Assembly (NCBI RefSeq): GCF_030316885.1
Contig: NZ_JASZYQ010000001.1
Span: forward strand, 992,001-1,056,000
Reading direction: 5' to 3'
Origin: Variovorax jilinensis
GTDB lineage: Bacteria > Pseudomonadota > Gammaproteobacteria > Burkholderiales > Burkholderiaceae_C
DNA: 64,000 bases
Below are positions 1 through 9,417 of the stretch, one piece after another. The position numbers were made by a program, and so were the translations under genes. Within the stretch, counting starts at the first letter, position 1, and each line of letters starts with the position of its first letter. The notes below the pieces were generated by a model. That model was not told where the DNA came from, made no database searches, and saw only the letters and a list, made by a program, of their open reading frames with translations.

Positions 1-1
1 G

Positions 2-2968
2 CGGCCGCCGGCCTTCGCCGTGCAGGCGGCGGAAAGCCTGTATGCCTGGGTCTATCTCGACCCCAACGATCCGCCGCGCCAGATCCTGCTGCAATGGCGC
101 GTGCGCGACGGCAACATCGCGCGCCGTGCCTTCTGGGGCTGGGACCGCATCAGCGTTCCGAGCAGCGCCGACACCCATCCCGGCGTGCATGCGGGTTCGC
201 TGCCGCAACCCGGTCGATGGGCGCGCCTGTCGGTTCCGCTGGCGGCGCTCGACCTGCCGAACGGCGCATCTTTCACGGCGCTCGACTTCATGCAGTTCGA
301 CGGTTTCGCGGTCTTCGGGCCGAGCGGCGCCCTGACCGCTGACGCGACGGGCGTGCCGTCCACCGAGCGGCCGTGGATCACTGTCGCCGATGCCGCAGGC
401 GGCGGCCCGACCACCAACCCGGGCTGGAATTTGCTGACCGCCGCGCAGCTGCGCGCACCCACCGCCGCATCGACGAGTGGCCGCGTGGCGGCGCTCGACG
501 ACCTGTTCGTGCATCCGGCCCTGCAGGTGCTGTCGACGAACGAGAGGCTGCAGCTCTACCTGCTCGGTGTCGAAGGCTTCGCGGCCTATCTCAAGTCGCG
601 CACCGACCGGGCGGACGACCTGGTCGACTACGGCTTCGTCAAGGTGCAGACCGACGTCTATCGCGTACGCCAGCTGATGCTCGGCACCACCGCAGCAACA
701 CGTCTCGCGGTCTCTCCGGTGCTTGCGACCATTGCCCAGGCCGAGACCGCCACCGCCTCGCAGGAACAGATCTCGAGCTTCATCGCCGATCTGCGCAAGA
801 AGGTGGTCGTGACCACGCCGCCGCCGGCACCGGCCGCGCCGGTTCGCGCGGTCTCGCGTGCAGCCGCCGCCACCGCGATCGGCGCGCGCGCCGGCAGCAG
901 CCTCAGGCTGTCGCCGCTTTCCACGCGCATCGACACCGGCGTGATCTCGGTCGGCGGCAGCGTCGGCACGCGCATCGGCAGCGGCGTGATCGGCACCACG
1001 CTGGGAGACACGGCCTCGGTCAAGGTGCCGATCTCGACCGGGCTCGCGGGCAGCCTCGCGGGCTCCGTGGCCGGCAGCGTCGCGGGCAGCCGGGCCGAAC
1101 TGCTCGACAAGCGCACGCTCGGCGACATCAAGGTGATCGGCGTGGGCGGCGGCAAGGCCGTGCCGGCACCGCCGTCGCCGACCGACGTCTCGAACGCCGA
1201 GCCGTTGACCGGCAGCGCCTTCATCCGCACGACCACCATCGCCAAGCGGCTCGAGGATCCGAAGTCGAAGGAGGCGCGCGACTACGCGACCTCGTCGCGC
1301 TACGAGGCCGTGCTGTCGCTGGTGCGCCTGGCCGACACGCTGACCGCGGAGGACGGCGGCGTCACGCCGGGCCTGTTCGAGGACGTGTCGATGCGGGGCC
1401 TCGAGGGCGACACCTTCCTCGACGACCTGGCGACGCCCGAGGGCGGGCTGAAGCCGCTCGAGCGGCCCTTCACCGACTTCCTGCTCAAGCGGCCCCTGCT
1501 CGGCGCGCTGCTGAAGGTGCCGACGCGACTGCCCGCGGGCCAGACCACGGGCGACCCCGACGAGGGCGCGATGTTCTCCGACAGCACCGACCTGTCGGAC
1601 CACGTGGTGGCGCTGATGCGCAAGATGGAAGGGCGCATCAAGCTCTACCGCGATGCGATCGCGGTCTGCAACGCCGCGGCCACCGGCGTTCGCAGCGCCT
1701 TCGGTGCGGTCGGCACGCGGCTGGTCGCGGTGGCCGACGAACTGGCCGAGGCGCGGCACGACGTGAGCGTGGCGCGCTCGCTGCTGGCCGAGGAAACCGG
1801 ACGGCTCGACGCGGTCAACGCCAACCGGATCCGCGTGCTGGCGGACGAAGTCAAGTTCCTCGCCTTCGTGCGGCCGCGCGAGGTCGAGAACCTGCTCGCG
1901 ACGCCCACCCATTCGATCGATCCGGGCCTGCTGGAGGCGCCCGTGCCGGCCTGCCTGCGCGAGCATCCCGACGTGCCGGACGAGATCGCCGACATGATGC
2001 GCGTGGTGCGCGAGGCACCGGCCACCTGGTTCGTCGGCGCACCGCCGATCCTGCGGCGACTGGACCGCTCCGAGCCGCTGCTGCGCATGGTGCAGGTGGC
2101 CAAGGTGCGCGCGCTGTCCGGTCTCGCGACGCCGATCGTGGCGGCCAGCGCGGGCCTGACGAAGATCAGCCAGGCGATCGCGGGCGTCGCGACGCGCCAG
2201 GTGCAGGCGCTGGCACCGCGCATCGCGGCGATGCAGACGCTCGACCTCGGGGCGCTGTCCGGCCTCACCTGGCAGGGCCAGCGCGTGCAGGCCGAGCAGG
2301 TGGTGTCCTTCGCCGACCTGGCCGATGGCGGCCACGGCCGTGCCGACGTGGCGCGTGCGGCCGCCACCGAACTCGAGAACATCCGCAGCATCGTGGTCTG
2401 TCTGCATGCCGAGTTCTCGGCGCTGCTGCCAGCGCTGCGGCTGCAATGGGCCGAGACGCTGTCGGAATTCGACGCCGCGCCCAACCTGCGCAACCTCGCG
2501 AGCCTGCCGCGCTGGTCCGGGATCGGCTTCGAGGACCGGCGCCAGATGCAGGCCTACGTCGACTGGCTGTTCGGCCAGATCGAGCCCGGCAAGCCCGAGG
2601 CCGTGGCGCTGGTCAACGACGTGGTGCGCATGTGCCTGCTGCTCGCGAGCCACGCGCCGGTGGACCGCATCGTCACGGGCCGCCTGGCGCGGCCGATGCC
2701 TGCGGTCGTGGTCGGCACGCGCATCCCTCTGCTGGCGATCGATTTCTCGAAGCTTCGCGTCGGCATGCAGGCCGTGGCCTATCGAGGCGAGCAGGTGGTG
2801 GCGCGCGCGCTGGTGGAGGACATCGGCCAGGCCGAGGTTTCGGCGCGCGTGGTGCAGACCATGGCGGTGCAGGTCGAGCTCGGCACCGACGTGCGCGTGC
2901 ATTTCGAGGACGCTGCGATGCTGAGCCTGAAGGCCGCGAGCGCGACGCGCACGCTGTTCGGCCGCTGA
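2..2968 (+). CDS. Large uncharacterised protein of the eCIS locus (5' end outside window)
   Basis: The frame is open to the left edge, so the start is not in the window; a GTG at 20 is the first candidate and would give 982 residues. The first ~110 residues look like a beta-sandwich carbohydrate-binding or LamG-like domain (YAWVYLDPNDPPRQILLQW, then a WARLSVPLAALDLPNG segment). Residues ~270-375 are low-complexity Gly/Ala/Ser/Val with repeated GS and AGS units. The rest is mostly helical with Leu/Ala heptads. No catalytic motif is visible. It ends 21 bases before a contractile-injection tape-measure gene, so it is probably a structural or accessory part of that particle. I do not recognise the family as a whole and assign no function. 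Confidence 0.75.
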   Translation, partial: RPPAFAVQAAESLYAWVYLDPNDPPRQILLQWRVRDGNIARRAFWGWDRISVPSSADTHPGVHAGSLPQPGRWARLSVPLAALDLPNGASFTALDFMQFDGFAVFGPSGALTADATGVPSTERPWITVADAAGGGPTTNPGWNLLTAAQLRAPTAASTSGRVAALDDLFVHPALQVLSTNERLQLYLLGVEGFAAYLKSRTDRADDLVDYGFVKVQTDVYRVRQLMLGTTAATRLAVSPVLATIAQAETATASQEQISSFIADLRKKVVVTTPPPAPAAPVRAVSRAAAATAIGARAGSSLRLSPLSTRIDTGVISVGGSVGTRIGSGVIGTTLGDTASVKVPISTGLAGSLAGSVAGSVAGSRAELLDKRTLGDIKVIGVGGGKAVPAPPSPTDVSNAEPLTGSAFIRTTTIAKRLEDPKSKEARDYATSSRYEAVLSLVRLADTLTAEDGGVTPGLFEDVSMRGLEGDTFLDDLATPEGGLKPLERPFTDFLLKRPLLGALLKVPTRLPAGQTTGDPDEGAMFSDSTDLSDHVVALMRKMEGRIKLYRDAIAVCNAAATGVRSAFGAVGTRLVAVADELAEARHDVSVARSLLAEETGRLDAVNANRIRVLADEVKFLAFVRPREVENLLATPTHSIDPGLLEAPVPACLREHPDVPDEIADMMRVVREAPATWFVGAPPILRRLDRSEPLLRMVQVAKVRALSGLATPIVAASAGLTKISQAIAGVATRQVQALAPRIAAMQTLDLGALSGLTWQGQRVQAEQVVSFADLADGGHGRADVARAAATELENIRSIVVCLHAEFSALLPALRLQWAETLSEFDAAPNLRNLASLPRWSGIGFEDRRQMQAYVDWLFGQIEPGKPEAVALVNDVVRMCLLLASHAPVDRIVTGRLARPMPAVVVGTRIPLLAIDFSKLRVGMQAVAYRGEQVVARALVEDIGQAEVSARVVQTMAVQVELGTDVRVHFEDAAMLSLKAASATRTLFGR

Positions 2969-2989
2969 CGGCCACGCGGGACGAAAGCG

Positions 2990-4423
2990 ATGGCATTGCC
3001 GCAACGTCACGCGAGGCGCCTGCGGCTGATGGCCGCCAGCGACGAGGCGGCGCATGCCGCGGTGCCACGCCTCGAGGACGCCCTGCGCTGTGCGAGCCTG
3101 CCCGATGCCGGCGCGAGATTCATGCTGGTGCGCCGACTCTCGCTCGGCCGTATTCCGGCGCAGGGTTCGACGCAATCGCTCGCGCGCCTGATCGAGCGGC
3201 GGCTCGACCTGCAGGCGGTGCGCTGGACCGAGGGCGCCATCGGCGATGCCCGCGATGCCTCGCACGTCGTATTCGCGAGCGCCTGGCATGCACGGGTGGC
3301 ACTGGCGCGCCGCCTGCTGCGTGACCACGCCTGCACTGCCTGGTATTGGCCGCTCGCCGTGCCCGGGTTCCGCGCTGCCGAAGACGTGGCCGCCAACCTG
3401 AGCGCGATCGCGCGCGGCCTGGCGCTGTCCGAGGAGGCGAGGGTGGCGCTGCCGGCCTGGGCGTGCGCACTGGCAAGCGATGGCCTCGCGCCGCGGCTCG
3501 CGGCGGTGCTGCCGGAGCCCTTCGGCGTCGCACTCGTGGAACAGGCCGGGCTGCGCATGCGCGTGCCTTCATCGCAAGGCATCGGGCGCGATGTTTCATC
3601 GAGCGTGCGTCTGCCGGCCTGGCTCGACAGCGTGCTCGACGCGGGCGGCGGGCCGGTGCGGCAGTACGCCGATGCATCGGCGCAGGTTCGCGGCGGGACG
3701 GCATCGATGCCGAGTGCCGGGCCGGCCTTGCACCTGGCCACGCCGCCGATGGCGAAAGTGCCCGGTTCCGCTGCAACACTCGGGCAGCAGCGCGCGCCGG
3801 CCGATGACGGGGAGCGCGGCGTCGATCGGGTTCGCGCGCTTGAATCGGCGACGGGGTCTGTCGACTTCGAAGGTCCCGCAGTGGCGATCGATGCCGCGCT
3901 GGGTCGGGCCACCGATGTCGAGCCGATGGCGCCTGCAGGCGGTGATCGCGGCGAGGACTTCGCATTGCTGGCCGCGATGCCCACGCGCGCTGCGGGCCTG
4001 CTGTTCCTGCTGCCCGTGCTCGACCGGCTGGGGCTGCCGCGTCGCGCGGAGCGCGCGGGCGGCGATGCGGCGGCGTGGACGCGCGCGATCCTGTGCGCGG
4101 TGCTCGATCGCCTGCGCTTGGCCGCGGACGATCCGATCCGCGCGCTCGTGGGCGACGCGGCGCCGCTCCTGCCGCACGCGTTGCGGGGCTGGCTGGCCGA
4201 GCTTCGCGGCTGGCTGCGACGCCATGCGGGCATCGGACTCGCGCGACTGGTGTTGCGGCCCGGAGGGCTCGGCCTCACGCCGACGCATGCCGATCTGCAC
4301 TTCGGCATCGACGCGGTCGATCTGCGCGTGCGCCGCATCGGGCTCGACATCGATCCGGGCTGGCTGCCCTGGTTCGGTCGGGTCGTGACCTTCCACTACG
4401 GCGACGCGCCGAGATCGCCATGA
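2990..4423 (+). CDS. Contractile injection system tape-measure family protein
   Basis: This 477-residue protein carries at its C-terminus the signature of the eCIS tape-measure family (Afp14/CIS_TMP-like): LTPTHADLHFGIDAVDLRVR followed closely by GLDIDPGWLPWFGRVVTFHY. In such particles this protein sets tube length and is consumed in assembly. The middle (about residues 195-310) is variable and low-complexity, as in relatives. The stop overlaps the ATG of the AAA+ ATPase by ATGA, so the two are translationally coupled, matching the usual tape-measure then ATPase order of eCIS loci. Family membership is well supported by the C-terminal motif; the length-setting role is taken from the family. 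Confidence 0.85.
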   Translation: MALPQRHARRLRLMAASDEAAHAAVPRLEDALRCASLPDAGARFMLVRRLSLGRIPAQGSTQSLARLIERRLDLQAVRWTEGAIGDARDASHVVFASAWHARVALARRLLRDHACTAWYWPLAVPGFRAAEDVAANLSAIARGLALSEEARVALPAWACALASDGLAPRLAAVLPEPFGVALVEQAGLRMRVPSSQGIGRDVSSSVRLPAWLDSVLDAGGGPVRQYADASAQVRGGTASMPSAGPALHLATPPMAKVPGSAATLGQQRAPADDGERGVDRVRALESATGSVDFEGPAVAIDAALGRATDVEPMAPAGGDRGEDFALLAAMPTRAAGLLFLLPVLDRLGLPRRAERAGGDAAAWTRAILCAVLDRLRLAADDPIRALVGDAAPLLPHALRGWLAELRGWLRRHAGIGLARLVLRPGGLGLTPTHADLHFGIDAVDLRVRRIGLDIDPGWLPWFGRVVTFHYGDAPRSP

Positions 4424-6378
4424 GCGCGTCGGAGCCGCTGACCGCGCGAGCCGCTGCCGCACCGGCAGGCACGTCCACGGCGGCGGCTGCGAAACCTGCC
4501 GTGCCGCCGCTGCACATGCTCGCGCTCGCGACGCTGGCCGACACCGAATCGCACGGCGCCGAGGCCGACTGGCTGCGGGCCCGGGCGCAGCTGGCGGGCG
4601 GCTGGACGCTGGCCGACTGGCTGCGTGGGCCGCCCGAGAGCGACGCACGAGTGCATGCGCTCGCGGGCGCCTTCGGCCTGGCCGAGGCCGAATGCATTGC
4701 GGTCGCGCTCGCCGCGGCGGTGGAGTTCGATCCGATGGCCGGGCGGGTGCTCGCCTGGCTGCAGGCGCCCACCGGCGTGGCGCGCCCCACCATCGGCTTG
4801 GTGCTGACGCTGGCTGCACGGCTCGGCCTGCCCGATGCGCTCGCGGCCCTGGTCGACGGACCGGCGCGCGCCTGCGGCCTGCTCGTGGTCGACGACGACA
4901 GGCATCCGCTGCCCGAGCAGGCCTTGCAGATGCCGGTGCCGATCGTGCTTGCGTTGCGCGGTGCGGGCGGCTCGCGCGGCCTGTGGCCCGGCGTGCGCAT
5001 CGGGCCGGTGCCGGCCGATGCGCCGGCCTCGCTGCGCGAGGCGGCTTCCCGGCAGGCCTCGGCCCTGCGCCATGCGGCCACGGGCGCCAGCGTGCTCGCG
5101 GTGCGCAGCGGCCATCCGCGCGAGGCGCAGGGTGCAGCCGCGCTGGTGGCGACCGCGCTCGGCCTGCAGCCGGCCTTCGTCGATGGCGAGCTGCCGCGCG
5201 GGCTGGCGCCCTGGCTCTGGCTGCGCCGCGCGGCGCCGGTGCTGTGCACCGAGCTGGCGCCCGGCGAGTCGCGCCGGCTGCCCGAACTGCCGGGTCATCG
5301 GGGCCCCCTGCTGCTCGCTTGCGGCATCGACGGCAGCTTCGAGCGCGACGGCGACGCCGTGGGCAGCTGGCGCGTGCCGCTGCCGCTGCCCGACGAGCGC
5401 GTGGCGCTGTGGCAGGCGCACCTCGATCCGGCCGCCGCCGAGCGCATCGGCCGCACCCATCGGCACGCGCCTGCCCACGTCGCGCATCTGGTGCGGGCGG
5501 CGCGGCACCAGGCGCGGCTGGCCGGTGACGAGACGCTGTCCGAGCACCACGTCAAGCAGGCGGCGCGCCTGGGCGCGGCCGGCGAGCTCGGAACGCTCGC
5601 GCAGCGGGTGCCCGACGAGGTGCCCGACGAGGCCCTCGTGATGCCGCCCGAGCTGCAGGCCGCACTGCAGGCGCTGTGCCGGCGCTGCATGCGGCGCGAG
5701 GGGCTCGCCGATGCGCTCGGGCCCTCGGCGCGCACGCGCTACCGGCCCGGCGTGCGGGCGCTGCTGGTGGGCGCGTCCGGCACCGGCAAGACCCTTGCCG
5801 TCGCCTGGCTGGCCTCGCAGCTCGGCCTGCCGCTCTACCGTGTGGACCTGGCCTCGGTGGCGAGCAAGTACATCGGCGAGACCGAGAAGAACCTCGCGCA
5901 GCTGTTCGCGCGCGCCGAGCATGCCGAGGTGGTGCTGCTGTTCGACGAGGCCGATTCCCTCTTCGGCAAGCGCACCGACGTCAAGGACGCCAACGACCGC
6001 TTCGCCAACCAGCAGACCAACTATCTGCTGCAGCGCATCGAATCCTTCGACGGCATTGCGGTGCTGACCAGCAACAGCCGCTCGCGCTTCGACAGCGCCT
6101 TCACGCGGCGGCTCGACGCGATCATCGAGTTCCCGATGCCGGGGCCGCAGGAGCGGCGCGCGCTGTGGCTCGCGCATCTGGGCACGCACCACGGCCTCGA
6201 GATCGCGCAGGTCAACCGGATCGCGGCTTCCTGCGATCTCGCGGGCGGGCATATCCGAAATGCGACGTTGGCCGCCGCAGCCGATGCCGGCACGGGTGCG
6301 ATCGACTATGCAACGCTGCGCAGCGCGATCGAGGCCGAATACCGCAAGCTCGGGCGCCAGATGCCCGCGGGAATCTAG
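4420..6378 (+). CDS. eCIS-associated AAA+ ATPase
   Basis: The ATG at 4420 overlaps the upstream stop and gives 652 residues. Residues 1-440 are a poorly conserved Ala/Leu-rich N-terminal region; an AAA+ module follows with Walker A GASGTGKT at 451-458, Walker B LLFDEAD ending near 512, a TSNSRSRFDSAF sensor/arginine-finger segment and a C-terminal lid. It resembles the Afp15-type ATPase found in nearly every eCIS cluster, thought to act in late particle assembly or cargo loading in the cytoplasm. The neighbouring tape-measure and DUF4157 genes fit this role. The same frame is open far upstream into the previous gene, but only the ATG at 4420 makes sense as a start. Confidence 0.9.
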   Translation: MSASEPLTARAAAAPAGTSTAAAAKPAVPPLHMLALATLADTESHGAEADWLRARAQLAGGWTLADWLRGPPESDARVHALAGAFGLAEAECIAVALAAAVEFDPMAGRVLAWLQAPTGVARPTIGLVLTLAARLGLPDALAALVDGPARACGLLVVDDDRHPLPEQALQMPVPIVLALRGAGGSRGLWPGVRIGPVPADAPASLREAASRQASALRHAATGASVLAVRSGHPREAQGAAALVATALGLQPAFVDGELPRGLAPWLWLRRAAPVLCTELAPGESRRLPELPGHRGPLLLACGIDGSFERDGDAVGSWRVPLPLPDERVALWQAHLDPAAAERIGRTHRHAPAHVAHLVRAARHQARLAGDETLSEHHVKQAARLGAAGELGTLAQRVPDEVPDEALVMPPELQAALQALCRRCMRREGLADALGPSARTRYRPGVRALLVGASGTGKTLAVAWLASQLGLPLYRVDLASVASKYIGETEKNLAQLFARAEHAEVVLLFDEADSLFGKRTDVKDANDRFANQQTNYLLQRIESFDGIAVLTSNSRSRFDSAFTRRLDAIIEFPMPGPQERRALWLAHLGTHHGLEIAQVNRIAASCDLAGGHIRNATLAAAADAGTGAIDYATLRSAIEAEYRKLGRQMPAGI

Positions 6379-6506
6379 CGTGCCGGCCCGCTGCAGCTTG
6401 CGCTGGTGCGCGTTCCGGAAGATGCTGCAAGGTCGTGTTGCTGCGCGCGCGTGGCGCGGCCGTCAGGGCTTCACCGGAGAGCGACGATGACCCCGAGGAA
6501 ACTGCC

Positions 6507-8207
6507 ATGAGACATGTGAACGGACGCATGAGCACAGCGCCGGCCAGGCACGACAACGCGGCCGCGAATCCCGGCGTGCGAAAGGCCGCGACCCGCACGG
6601 GCAGCGGCGTGCAGCGCTTCCTGCAGGTGCCGCTGGGACGCGAGGCCGACGCCCGTGAGCGCGAGGCCGACGCACACGCGGCGCGCGCGGGCCTGGCGCC
6701 GCTTGCGCTGGGGCAGGGCGCGCCGCCGGCGGTTGCAGCGTCGTCCGCGCCATCGTCCATCGCCGAGCAGGCCGGCTCGACCGGCGCGGCGCTCGACGGC
6801 CGTACGCGCGCCGCGATGGAGGCGCGGCTGGGCGCCGACTTCGGTGCCGTCCGCACGCACACGGGGCCGCAGGCCGCGCTGCTCGCGCGCGACATCGGCG
6901 CCGATGCCTTCACCCACGGCCACGACGTCTTCTTCGGCGCCGGCCATGCGCCGGCCGACGATGCGCTGACCACCCATGAGCTCTCGCACGTGGTGCAGCA
7001 GTCGGGCGGCGGGCCGGGCCTCGGTGCGGCGCCGAATGCGATCCAGCGCAGCCGCAACGGCAGCTTCGCGGTCGCGAACGGCGGCTTCGAGATCGACCTC
7101 CAGACCCGCGAAGGCGCGGTCGACACGCCGCCGACCGCGAGCGGCCTCGACGGCTACATCCGCTTCGTGCCGGGCGAGGATGCGCCGCTCTCGAACCAGA
7201 TCGAGATGGTGCAGATCGTGAAGCTCACCGACCTCACGGGCGCCGACGTGGCGCCCGCCACCATGCCGGCCGACCGGGCGGCGCGCGGTGCGCTCGGCAA
7301 GCCCGGCATCCTGACCGAGGACAACGCCGCAGCGGGCGTCGAAGGCGGCTTCTTCACCGACGTGCACCACCAGGGCAACGTCGGCGCGCCGGCCGCGCCC
7401 GCGCGCCAGGGGCTGTCGACCGCCTTTCCCTTCGAGCCCGCCGGGCCGGGCATCACCGGTGCCGTGGGGCAGGTCGCGCAGCCCGACTTCTACGGCGGCG
7501 GCATCGGCGGCGTGATGGGCCACACGCCGGGCTTCAAGCGCTCCAACGATGCGGCCGACATCCGCTCGGCCGCGCTCTACGACACGCCCGGCGTGGCCAG
7601 CACCTCGTTCAACCTCGACTTCGAATTCGAGTCGGTCGCGATGGCGCAGGACAAGGGCATCGAGCTCGGTGCCGTCCACTGGGGCTTCGGCCTGCGCGCG
7701 GGCCGCGTGACCGACGAGCATCTCTCGGTGGCCGACACGGCCAGCGCCACCTTCGGCGAGACGCTCGAGCGGCATCGCGACTTCTATGTCCACGAGCCCG
7801 TGAGCTTCTACTTCGATTTCGACAGCGACCTGCTCGCTGCCGGTGAGGCCGCGCGCATCGACGACTTCATGCCCTACCTGCAGCGCCATGGCGACGTCAC
7901 CGTCTCGCTCGAGGGCTTCGCCGACCAGGTGGGCGGCCGGGGTGCCTACAACGCGGCGCTCTCGATGCGGCGGGTCGATGCGGTGCAGGCGGCGCTGATG
8001 GCGCGCGGCCTCGCTGCCGGGCGCTTCGATGCGATCTCCCTGGGCCACGGCGCCTCGACCGCCGCCACCGCCGACGCCGGCACGGGCGACCAGGGCGGCG
8101 ACGCGGCGCTCGGGGCCGACCAGTCGCGCGAGGCCAACCGCTGGGCCAACCGGCGCGTGGTCGTGAGCTTCTCGCGACCGGCCACTGCGCCGGCGGCTGG
8201 GCCATGA
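6507..8207 (+). CDS. DUF4157 protein fused to a C-terminal OmpA-like domain, candidate eCIS cargo
   Basis: The start at 6507 follows a GAGGAA ribosome-binding site and gives 566 residues. Residues ~90-170 form a DUF4157 domain with the zinc-protease-like motif HELSH at 157-161, inside TTHELSHVVQQ. The middle (170-425) is an unrecognised beta-rich region. From ~430 on there is an OmpA/MotB-like peptidoglycan-binding fold (FYFDFDSDLL, EGFADQVG, then SMRRVDAVQAAL and a final NRRVVVSF). DUF4157 is a recurrent partner or leader domain of eCIS-associated toxins and is often self-cleaving. The 128 bases before the start separate it from the ATPase gene. It could be a delivered effector acting at the target wall, or an anchor of the particle to the producer wall. 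Confidence 0.8.
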   Translation: MRHVNGRMSTAPARHDNAAANPGVRKAATRTGSGVQRFLQVPLGREADAREREADAHAARAGLAPLALGQGAPPAVAASSAPSSIAEQAGSTGAALDGRTRAAMEARLGADFGAVRTHTGPQAALLARDIGADAFTHGHDVFFGAGHAPADDALTTHELSHVVQQSGGGPGLGAAPNAIQRSRNGSFAVANGGFEIDLQTREGAVDTPPTASGLDGYIRFVPGEDAPLSNQIEMVQIVKLTDLTGADVAPATMPADRAARGALGKPGILTEDNAAAGVEGGFFTDVHHQGNVGAPAAPARQGLSTAFPFEPAGPGITGAVGQVAQPDFYGGGIGGVMGHTPGFKRSNDAADIRSAALYDTPGVASTSFNLDFEFESVAMAQDKGIELGAVHWGFGLRAGRVTDEHLSVADTASATFGETLERHRDFYVHEPVSFYFDFDSDLLAAGEAARIDDFMPYLQRHGDVTVSLEGFADQVGGRGAYNAALSMRRVDAVQAALMARGLAAGRFDAISLGHGASTAATADAGTGDQGGDAALGADQSREANRWANRRVVVSFSRPATAPAAGP

Positions 8208-8247
8208 GCCGCACGAATACCGAAGCGCTGCCGAGAGGACGTATGTC

Positions 8248-8850
8248 ATGAGCAGCACCAGCGCCGAGTTCGGCGGACTCGATGCCGCCTCCGCGACCGA
8301 ACGCGCGAGCGCCCTCGCGGCGCTCGTGGTGGCCGGCCGCGCCTCCACCCCGACCTTGCTGCGCGCGCTCGCAAGCGCCGACCCCGAGGTGCGCGAGAAG
8401 GCCGCGCAGGGGCTGGCCGAGATCGCCGACCCGCGCGCCGCCGACGCGCTGGCCGCAGCGCTCGCCGATGCCGAGCCGAAGGTGCGCGGCCGTGCGGCGC
8501 AGGGCCTGGCCTCGATCGGCGATCCGCGCGCCCTCGATGCGCTGGTGCGCACCATCGACGATTTCCCCGACCTGCTGCATGCGCCGCATACCGTGGCCAC
8601 CTACGTGCTGATCGCGCGCGGCCGCGACGTGCTGCCGTCGGTCGCGCCGCTGCTCGACGCGCCGCTGCCGATGACGCGCCAGCGCGCCTTCGCGGTGGTG
8701 CAGGCGCTGGTGTCGGCGATGCCGGATGCCGGCGACTGGGCGACGTTGTGGCGGTCGCTGGGTTCCTACGATCCGAATGGCGCCGACGAGACGGCCCGAA
8801 GGGCCGCCGCGGCACAGTGGGCGCGATGGATCGCCGTCCATTGCCCATAG
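8248..8850 (+). CDS. HEAT-repeat protein
   Basis: A 200-residue soluble protein with tandem HEAT/PBS-lyase repeats at about residues 35-100: units resembling DPEVREKAAQGLAEIADPRA recur with the D-P-R-A turn typical of this fold. There is no signal peptide and no lyase-specific motif is evident. Such solenoids usually bind other proteins. It starts 40 bases after the DUF4157 gene on the same strand, so it may be an adaptor or chaperone for that cargo. That is inference from position only. Confidence 0.75.
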   Translation: MSSTSAEFGGLDAASATERASALAALVVAGRASTPTLLRALASADPEVREKAAQGLAEIADPRAADALAAALADAEPKVRGRAAQGLASIGDPRALDALVRTIDDFPDLLHAPHTVATYVLIARGRDVLPSVAPLLDAPLPMTRQRAFAVVQALVSAMPDAGDWATLWRSLGSYDPNGADETARRAAAAQWARWIAVHCP

Positions 8851-8888
8851 CGGCCGTGGCGGCGAATCGCAGCCCGTAGAATCGGCGG

Positions 8889-9293
8889 ATGTCCCGCGTT
8901 CGCGTGTTCCTCATGTGCCTGCTGATGTTCGCCGTGCCCCTGCAGGGGTATGCGGCCGCATCGATGGCGCTGTGCGCGGGGCCGCAGCAGGCAGCCGCCG
9001 CGGCCGCACCGATGGCGGTGGACCACGATATGGCCACGCACGCGCACCATGGCCATGCCGACGGCGCCGCCCTCGATGCCGCTTCCGCCGATGCACACGC
9101 CGCCGCGTCGCACCACGCGTCCGCCGACGAATCCCACCCCTGCGCCAACTGCGCCGCCTGCCATGCGGTTGCGCTGACCAGCGTGCTGCCGGCCGTCCCG
9201 GCCCATCTGCTGCCGGCGGCCGATCTGGCCGAGCCGGCCCGCGCGCTCGCGACCCGCGCGCCGCGCGTCCCCGACAAGCCTCCTCGCGCCTGA
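8889..9293 (+). CDS. Small secreted His/Cys-rich protein, DUF2946-like, probably metal-related
   Basis: This 134-residue protein begins with a hydrophobic export signal (residues 1-24, ending around GYAAAS). A histidine-rich stretch follows (HDMATHAHHGHAD and SHHASADESH), then a Cys cluster CANCAACH. The arrangement resembles the small DUF2946-like proteins that sit next to metal transport and copper-resistance genes. The CAACH string formally fits a haem-c motif, but its setting in a Cys/His cluster makes metal binding more likely. It lies directly before the efflux channel and multicopper oxidase genes, which suggests a periplasmic copper-binding role. Not verified beyond this pattern. Confidence 0.6.
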   Translation: MSRVRVFLMCLLMFAVPLQGYAAASMALCAGPQQAAAAAAPMAVDHDMATHAHHGHADGAALDAASADAHAAASHHASADESHPCANCAACHAVALTSVLPAVPAHLLPAADLAEPARALATRAPRVPDKPPRA

Positions 9294-9417
9294 TCGCGTC
9301 CTGCCTCCGGCGGCTGTCGAAGCCGCCGGCGGGCGTCGACGCACGTCCATGCATCGCTCGCCGTCCGGCCTCGTCGAGGCCTGCCGACGCCACGTTCATG
9401 TTCCTTGCGAGGCTTCC

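Noticed and set aside
9145-9165. CAACH as a haem-c site in the small protein at 8889
   Set aside because: It lies within a CxxCxxC-H cluster after His-rich segments, more like metal binding, and there is no cytochrome fold around it.
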